A stretch of 16,084 nucleotides of DNA from Clostridia bacterium (lineage in GTDB: Bacteria; Bacillota; Clostridia; Christensenellales; UBA1242): NCBI GenBank assembly GCA_023228225.1, contig JALOBO010000031.1:1-16084 (forward strand), given 5' to 3'. How positions within the stretch are numbered: position 1 is the stretch's first letter; each line of letters starts with the position of its first letter. Positions 8,641 through 16,084 of this stretch are shown here, one piece after another. Both the position numbers and the translations under genes were made by a program. The notes under the pieces are model-generated. The model was not told the DNA's origin. It saw nothing but the letters and a program-made list of their open reading frames with translations, and did no database searches.

Positions 8641-8928
8641 TTATTCTACCACGGCAGGAACGACTATGGCACCGGCAAAAAATTCGGGTGCATTAAGTTC
8701 TATATCCTGTACAGAAATACTTTTTTTAGGCTCATCGGCTCGTAAATCTAAACTTGCATTTAAACTACGCCCGCTTGTACAAGTACTTTCTTCTTTAAAA
8801 TTTTTAACCGCATTTACGCACGATAATATATTATCAAAATCTTTTTGCAATTTTTGCATTTCAGCATCACTAAATTTTAATGCCGATAGTTTTGCAATTT
8901 TTTCTAGTTCAAGTTTACTAACGCTCAT
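8641..8928 (-). CDS. gatC: Asp-tRNA(Asn)/Glu-tRNA(Gln) amidotransferase subunit C
   Basis: Small subunit that wraps around the GatA-GatB interface and stabilises the complex. It has 95 residues from the preferred ATG at 8928. The N-terminus is of GatC type (SKLELEKIAKLSALKFSDAE), followed by the amphipathic helix with KDFDNILSCVNAV. A conserved-like DLRADEP segment lies in the C-terminal extension, then a hydrophobic tail (FFAGAIVVPAVVE). The frame extends upstream to 8997, but AAAGGAG about five bases before 8928 and the family start support the shorter form. It lies 11 bp before gatA. The assignment is supported by both sequence and position. Confidence 0.93.
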   Translation of the reverse strand: MSVSKLELEKIAKLSALKFSDAEMQKLQKDFDNILSCVNAVKNFKEESTCTSGRSLNASLDLRADEPKKSISVQDIELNAPEFFAGAIVVPAVVE

Positions 8929-8950
8929 AAAAACTCCTTTAAGTGCTTTA

Positions 8951-8997
8951 AGTTTATCACAACTAATTTTTATAATCAATAAATTTTTTACATACAA
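8951..8997 (-). promoter_or_regulatory. Possible promoter(s) for gatCAB
   Basis: Two overlapping candidates lie on the minus strand in the 86-bp ligA-gatC gap. One is TTGTAT (8992-8997), 17 bases, TATAAA (8969-8974). The other is TTGATT (8974-8979), 17 bases, TAAACT (8951-8956) with a TG extension just before the -10. Neither is a strong match, and AT-rich sequence makes chance matches likely. Confidence 0.35.
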
Positions 8998-9014
8998 AAA
9001 ATATAATAATACTA

Positions 9015-13293
<4,279 letters not shown>

Positions 13294-13298
13294 AATAA

Positions 13299-13306
13299 CA
13301 CCTTTT
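13299..13306 (-). promoter_or_regulatory. Ribosome binding site supporting the GTG start of pcrA
   Basis: The minus strand reads AAAAGGTG, ending five bases before GTG at 13293. The upstream in-frame ATG (13332) and TTG (13368) lack comparable sites. Confidence 0.65.
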
Positions 13307-13322
13307 AATTTAAGTCTATAAC

Positions 13323-13351
13323 AGTTTAACATTTTTAAAGACTTTTCGCAA
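13323..13351 (-). promoter_or_regulatory. Possible promoter for pcrA
   Basis: On the minus strand, TTGCGA (13346-13351) is separated by 17 bases from TAAACT (13323-13328), which is preceded by TG one base upstream (extended -10). Transcription would start near 13315, only about 20 bases before the GTG start. It directly follows the terminator hairpin, which requires pcrA to have its own promoter here. Confidence 0.45.
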
Positions 13352-13352
13352 C

Positions 13353-13388
13353 AAAAAGGACAGAACAAAATGTTACTGCCCTATTTTT
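13353..13388 (-). terminator. Rho-independent terminator after the unknown gene, before pcrA
   Basis: A hairpin GGACAGAACA (13358-13367) / TGTTACTGCCC (13371-13381), with one mismatch, one bulged A and a 3-base loop, is flanked by A5 on the left and TATTTTT on the right. On the minus strand it ends in TTTTT and would terminate the 13436-13852 transcript; it is roughly symmetric and could act in both directions. Confidence 0.7.
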
Positions 13389-13435
13389 GTTAAATTAATA
13401 AAATTTTATGAAATTAATTTATTAATAATTACAAA

Positions 13436-13852
13436 TTATTTACTACACATTTGCTTTTCTATATAATATCTTTCTTTAAGTGTTCTATATTTATCTGCTA
13501 ATTTGAATACATAACGTTGTTTTGCATTACTATCTAATTTATCATAAATTTCTCGATCAACAAGTTGTCCTATTGGATTTGTAATGTCAACACAATCATC
13601 AAGTATTTTGCATACTTTTTTATAAAGCATATCATCTTCACATTGAATTTTACTTTTGCCATAAAGTTCTGCGTTAAGTTTGTTTATGTAATAGTTTTGA
13701 GCAACTGTTACACTTTTTCCCATTGCACGCATATTTTCCATTGCATTGATTCGCTGAACATTTGTCTTTTGCCAATATCCATCTTTCATCCTTCGTTTTG
13801 CATTAAGAGCAAGAAGCCTTAATTCGCTTTTCTGGTTTTCCTTCATAAACAT
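13436..13852 (-). CDS. Uncharacterised 138-residue basic protein
   Basis: I do not recognise this family. The predicted product is soluble, with no signal peptide or membrane segment, rich in Lys, Arg, Asn and Tyr and largely helical in character. The N-terminal 40 residues are strongly basic (SELRLLALNAKRRMKDGYW). Four cysteines occur in the second half (two in KVCKILDDCVD), with no zinc-finger spacing. The frame is open to 13894, but TTAGGGG just upstream of ATG 13852 favours that start; ATG 13846 is a close alternative. Codon use and composition look like those of the neighbours, and a real terminator follows the stop, so it is probably a genuine single-gene unit. Its position just upstream of pcrA does not by itself indicate a repair role, since the terminator separates them. 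Confidence 0.7.
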   Translation of the reverse strand: MFMKENQKSELRLLALNAKRRMKDGYWQKTNVQRINAMENMRAMGKSVTVAQNYYINKLNAELYGKSKIQCEDDMLYKKVCKILDDCVDITNPIGQLVDREIYDKLDSNAKQRYVFKLADKYRTLKERYYIEKQMCSK

Positions 13853-14130
13853 TAATCCCCTAAATGTTATTTTTCCTGTATTACCCAGGTGCATATATTG
13901 TATAACAATTCATAGTAATAAGTCTTAGTGTTTACAAAAATAGACATATAATATTGTAAATAGCATTATAGTTAAATAAATTGGCATTTTTCCACAAACA
14001 AATTAGACAAATTTAAAAAAATGTATAGTATATTTATGCATTCAATCTACTGTTAGCGATAGTTATTGCATAAATACTTTTTCTTATCTTTTTAAAGGAC
14101 TGTTATATTTAAAAATTATTTACTTGGCAT
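13853..14130. other. Gene-free gap between the unknown gene and the minus-strand SDR
   Basis: About 280 bp of very AT-rich DNA without a convincing reading frame. It should hold the promoter of the unknown gene (minus strand): TTGTAA-17-TATGAA and a TATACAAT box within the imperfect palindrome ATTGTTATACAAT near 13900 are weak candidates. It also holds the hairpin at 14031-14076. I see no tRNA, riboswitch consensus or repeat family. Confidence 0.5.
14031..14076. other. Long inverted repeat / hairpin downstream of the minus-strand SDR
   Basis: TATTTATGCA (14031-14040) pairs perfectly with TGCATAAATA (14067-14076). Inside it, ACTGTT (14049-14054) can pair with GATAGT (14058-14063, with G-U pairs). 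On the plus strand it is followed by CTTTTTCTTATCTTTTT. On the minus strand a T7 run follows after about ten bases. It could terminate the minus-strand SDR transcript, terminate a small plus-strand RNA, or be an operator. Confidence 0.45.
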
Positions 14131-14919
14131 TTATTTGGATTTTTCACTTATGTTTTTGCACCGATTATAAATAATTTTATTCATAAATCGAACTGGAATT
14201 AGTTTACCAAAAAAATCGGCTAACTTATTTATAAAACCAGGAATATAAACTGCTTGCCCCTTATCTGCTTTTAAAAGCGTTTTGTATGCAATAATGCCTA
14301 CATTTTTAACTGAAAGCAGACTACTAAATCCGACCGCTTCAATGTTCTTAGTCCATTGCGGATTTGTAGGAATTGTTGCCGGAGTAAGTAGTGTTATACT
14401 AATATTTTGATCTTTAACTTCATAAGCAAATGCCCTAAAAAAATTTGTTAGCATTCGCTTACTAGATGAATAAAGTGCTTTATATGGCATAGGAAATTCA
14501 CCCGCCAAACTAGATACTGTAATTATTGTAAATTTCTGACTTGTGCGTAAATTTAAAATACTGTAAGTAATATCAATCACGGATTCTACATTAACACGAA
14601 TTAAATTTCTTATAATATCATTGTTTAGTGTTAAAAATTCGCCTTCATGGTCAAATCCAACAGTATTTATTAGTTTATTAAAAGTAAATCCATCTTGCTT
14701 TAAATATATAATCAAATCATTTCTTTCAGTATCTATTGCCATATCACATACGGCATATTTTACATCAATTTTATAAGCATGCGTTAAACTCTCAGCGAGT
14801 AGTGCAAGTTTATCTTGTTTTGTGCTTGTTAGAAATAAGTTTTCGCCTCGCATTGCACAAGCCACGGCAAACGCTTTGCCTAGTCCGCCAGTTGCTCCAC
14901 TTATAAATGTATATGGCAT
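14131..14919 (-). CDS. Short-chain dehydrogenase/reductase, classical SDR of COG0300 (DltE-like) type
   Basis: NAD(P)-dependent oxidoreductase of unknown substrate, 262 residues. The Rossmann cofactor motif is SGATGGLG (residues 7-14). The usual NNAG strand motif is changed to NTVG (86-89). The catalytic tetrad is intact: Asn110, Ser137 (in VSSLAG), Tyr150 and Lys154 (YSSSK). The C-terminal tail (residues about 225-250, FINKLADFFGKLIPVRFMNKI) is hydrophobic and basic, as in many COG0300 members, and might touch the membrane. The frame extends to 14958, but ATG 14919 has GGAGG five bases upstream and gives the normal SDR N-terminus. It diverges from a second SDR at 15045. The substrate cannot be deduced from sequence. 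Confidence 0.88.
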   Translation of the reverse strand: MPYTFISGATGGLGKAFAVACAMRGENLFLTSTKQDKLALLAESLTHAYKIDVKYAVCDMAIDTERNDLIIYLKQDGFTFNKLINTVGFDHEGEFLTLNNDIIRNLIRVNVESVIDITYSILNLRTSQKFTIITVSSLAGEFPMPYKALYSSSKRMLTNFFRAFAYEVKDQNISITLLTPATIPTNPQWTKNIEAVGFSSLLSVKNVGIIAYKTLLKADKGQAVYIPGFINKLADFFGKLIPVRFMNKIIYNRCKNISEKSK

Positions 14920-14948
14920 AAAAGCCTCCAAAAAATATTTATATATAA

Positions 14949-14977
14949 TTAATACCATTTTTATTAGTTTAAGTCAA
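14949..14977 (-). promoter_or_regulatory. Predicted promoter for the minus-strand SDR
   Basis: On the minus strand, TTGACT (14972-14977, one mismatch) is followed after 17 bases by TATTAA (14949-14954). The -35 box forms the left arm of an inverted repeat whose right arm is the -35 box of the divergent gene. Confidence 0.5.
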
Positions 14978-14997
14978 ACATAATTTAAAATTTGACT
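14972..14997. promoter_or_regulatory. Inverted repeat joining two divergent -35 boxes (possible shared operator)
   Basis: AGTCAAA (14972-14978) and TTTGACT (14991-14997) are perfect 7-bp inverted arms separated by 12 AT-only bases apart from one C. Each arm contains the -35 hexamer of one of the two divergent SDR promoters. Confidence 0.4.
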
Positions 14998-15021
14998 ATT
15001 ACAATAAAGTAGGTATATAAT
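14992..15021 (+). promoter_or_regulatory. Predicted strong sigma-70-type promoter for the plus-strand SDR
   Basis: TTGACT (14992-14997, one mismatch) and a perfect TATAAT (15016-15021) are separated by 18 bases. The predicted start of transcription near 15028 gives a leader of under 20 bases, with AAGGCGG at 15031-15037 ahead of the ATG at 15045. Confidence 0.7.
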
Positions 15022-15044
15022 AAAGTTTGTAAGGCGGTTGTTTT

Positions 15045-15893
15045 ATGGATAATTATAAAAACAAAATGGTATTACTTACTGGCTTTTCTGGTTCAATAGG
15101 CTATAATCTTGCACTTGAAATTTGTCGTAGTGGCGCAAAACTGATTGCCACCGATAAAAGTATAGAATTAGTAGAAAGGGCAAAAAATAGACTATTAAAA
15201 GAATTTGATTTTGCACAAATAGAAACTTTTGTATGCGATTATACAAATATTAATGGTGTTAAAGAACTTGCACAAAATGTAAAACAGTATTTAGGCGAAA
15301 CCCCATTAGATTTTATATTTCATTGTGCTGGTGTATTTAATAAATGGCAAAAATTAAGCGACCAGGGCTTAGAAATGCAATTTCAAATTAATTATCTTGC
15401 ACCATATATGCTAACTGAACTATTAAAAAAAAATCTACTAAAATCTGAATATTCACGAATAGTATTTTTAAGAACAAAGTTTATGTCTGCACAATTTAGC
15501 GAAAAATATTTTGAGTTGCAAAATTATAAATCAATAAATGCCTATGCGTTTAGCAAAAATTGTGCAACTTTATATGCTTTATATTTAAACCAAAATAATC
15601 CCGAAAATATACGTGCAATAGTTATTACACCAAAAATCACAAACAGTAACTTTTTTATAAAAAACAATTTTGGTTTTTCAAAATATTTTTTTGAAAAAAT
15701 CAAAGAAATGTTTGTGTTACCCTCACGATGTGCTATGGATATTTCCGAAGCAGTTAAAATTTCTGTAAATACAGGTGCGGTTAAATTAAGTGGTCGCAAT
15801 CCTAAAAGAAATAGATTTTCCGAACAAGATCTTGATAACTCAAAAATTTTAATTGATTATTCAAATAAGTTTGTTGACATATATAAAAAGTAA
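15045..15893 (+). CDS. Divergent short-chain dehydrogenase/reductase with altered active-site Ser
   Basis: SDR-fold protein of 282 residues, the only plus-strand gene in the window; its domain layout recalls the retinol-dehydrogenase/WWOX-like SDRs. The cofactor motif TGFSGSIG (12-19) is good, and an acidic residue after the second strand (ATDKS, Asp37) suggests NAD(H) preference. HCAG (93-96) replaces NNAG. Asn116 and the YAFSK pair Tyr167/Lys171 are present. The position of the catalytic Ser reads IVFLRTKF (139-146) instead of the usual VSS, placing Thr144 where Ser is expected. The C-terminal third (about 200-282) is not familiar. It has a strong promoter and its own terminator. It may be an active SDR with Thr in place of Ser, or a binding/regulatory homologue. 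Confidence 0.82.
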   Translation: MDNYKNKMVLLTGFSGSIGYNLALEICRSGAKLIATDKSIELVERAKNRLLKEFDFAQIETFVCDYTNINGVKELAQNVKQYLGETPLDFIFHCAGVFNKWQKLSDQGLEMQFQINYLAPYMLTELLKKNLLKSEYSRIVFLRTKFMSAQFSEKYFELQNYKSINAYAFSKNCATLYALYLNQNNPENIRAIVITPKITNSNFFIKNNFGFSKYFFEKIKEMFVLPSRCAMDISEAVKISVNTGAVKLSGRNPKRNRFSEQDLDNSKILIDYSNKFVDIYKK

Positions 15894-15936
15894 AATCATT
15901 GTTTACTTACTCACTCTTATTTTTAAATAAAAGTAC

Positions 15937-15964
15937 AAAAAAACTGTCCGATGGACAGTTTTTT
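15937..15964. terminator. Bidirectional terminator between the plus-strand SDR and rpsU
   Basis: A perfect stem ACTGTCC (15943-15949) / GGACAGT (15953-15959) with loop GAT is flanked by A6 and T5, which extend the pairing. It gives a T-tract on both strands and serves the two convergent genes. Confidence 0.88.
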
Positions 15965-15971
15965 AAATTAA

Positions 15972-16084
15972 TTATTTTTTTAAATTTCTTTTTCTTGCCG
16001 CTTCGGCTTTATGCTTACGCTTAACACTAGGCTTTTCATATTCTTGGCGTTTACGGAGTTCGCCGATAATACCATCTTTTTGGC
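15972..16084 (-). CDS. rpsU: 30S ribosomal protein S21, C-terminal part (cut by window edge)
   Basis: The last 36 residues of S21 are present, ending in the typical basic tail [19 protein letters not shown] followed by NLKK and a TAA stop at 15972. S21 sits at the 30S platform near the anti-Shine-Dalgarno region and assists initiation. The start and about 20 residues lie beyond the window. The last codons are close to the bidirectional terminator at 15937-15964. Assignment is by recognised family sequence. Confidence 0.93.
   Translation of the reverse strand, partial: QKDGIIGELRKRQEYEKPSVKRKHKAEAARKRNLKK

Noticed and set aside
13853..14130. Possible replication origin or DnaA-box cluster in the AT-rich gap
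   Set aside because: No copies of the TTATNCACA consensus are present there, and dnaA or dnaN are not nearby.
15542..15799. Minus-strand open frame antisense to the plus-strand SDR
   Set aside because: No start signals, and it is antisense to the region holding the Tyr/Lys active-site pair.

Overview
The window is AT-rich (by eye roughly one third G+C) and almost fully coding. It looks like a chromosomal housekeeping segment of a low-GC Gram-positive bacterium, most likely an uncultured Clostridia-type member of the Bacillota. The reasons are the gene order pcrA-ligA-gatC-gatA-gatB followed by rpoZ-priA-def-fmt-rsmB-rlmN, the purine-rich ribosome binding sites, and the use of GatCAB. TGA is a normal stop codon (rsmB and def end with it) and Trp is TGG, so this is not a recoded Mollicute.

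Layout, read in the direction of transcription (mostly minus strand, right to left). At the right edge lies the 3' end of rpsU (ribosomal protein S21), which converges on a plus-strand SDR oxidoreductase (15045-15893) across a shared bidirectional terminator. That SDR and a second, minus-strand SDR (14131-14919) diverge from a 125-bp region in which two opposed -35 boxes form an inverted repeat. A gap of about 280 bp follows, with a hairpin but no gene. Next come an unrecognised 138-residue protein (13436-13852), a terminator, then pcrA-ligA-gatC-gatA-gatB (DNA helicase, NAD+-dependent ligase and the tRNA amidotransferase). A good promoter precedes rpoZ. A terminator-like hairpin separates rpoZ from priA. 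Another good promoter precedes def-fmt-rsmB-rlmN, whose genes overlap by 4-14 bp and are probably translationally coupled; rlmN runs off the left edge.

The genes fall into three themes. One is genome maintenance: PcrA, LigA and PriA. Another is making charged and formylated tRNA and then trimming the formyl group: GatCAB, Fmt and Def. The last is RNA methylation and polymerase assembly: RsmB, RlmN and omega. Several starts differ from the longest open frame: def uses TTG, gatA and pcrA use GTG, and gatB, gatC, ligA, the unknown gene and the minus-strand SDR start internally, as ribosome binding sites and family N-termini indicate.

I found no mobile element, CRISPR array, phage gene, tRNA or rRNA. 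No clear new biological system is visible. The least ordinary items are the divergent SDR pair with its palindromic promoter region, the plus-strand SDR lacking the usual catalytic Ser, the unknown gene upstream of pcrA, and the hairpin placed just before priA. Promoters and terminators were found by eye and are predictions.
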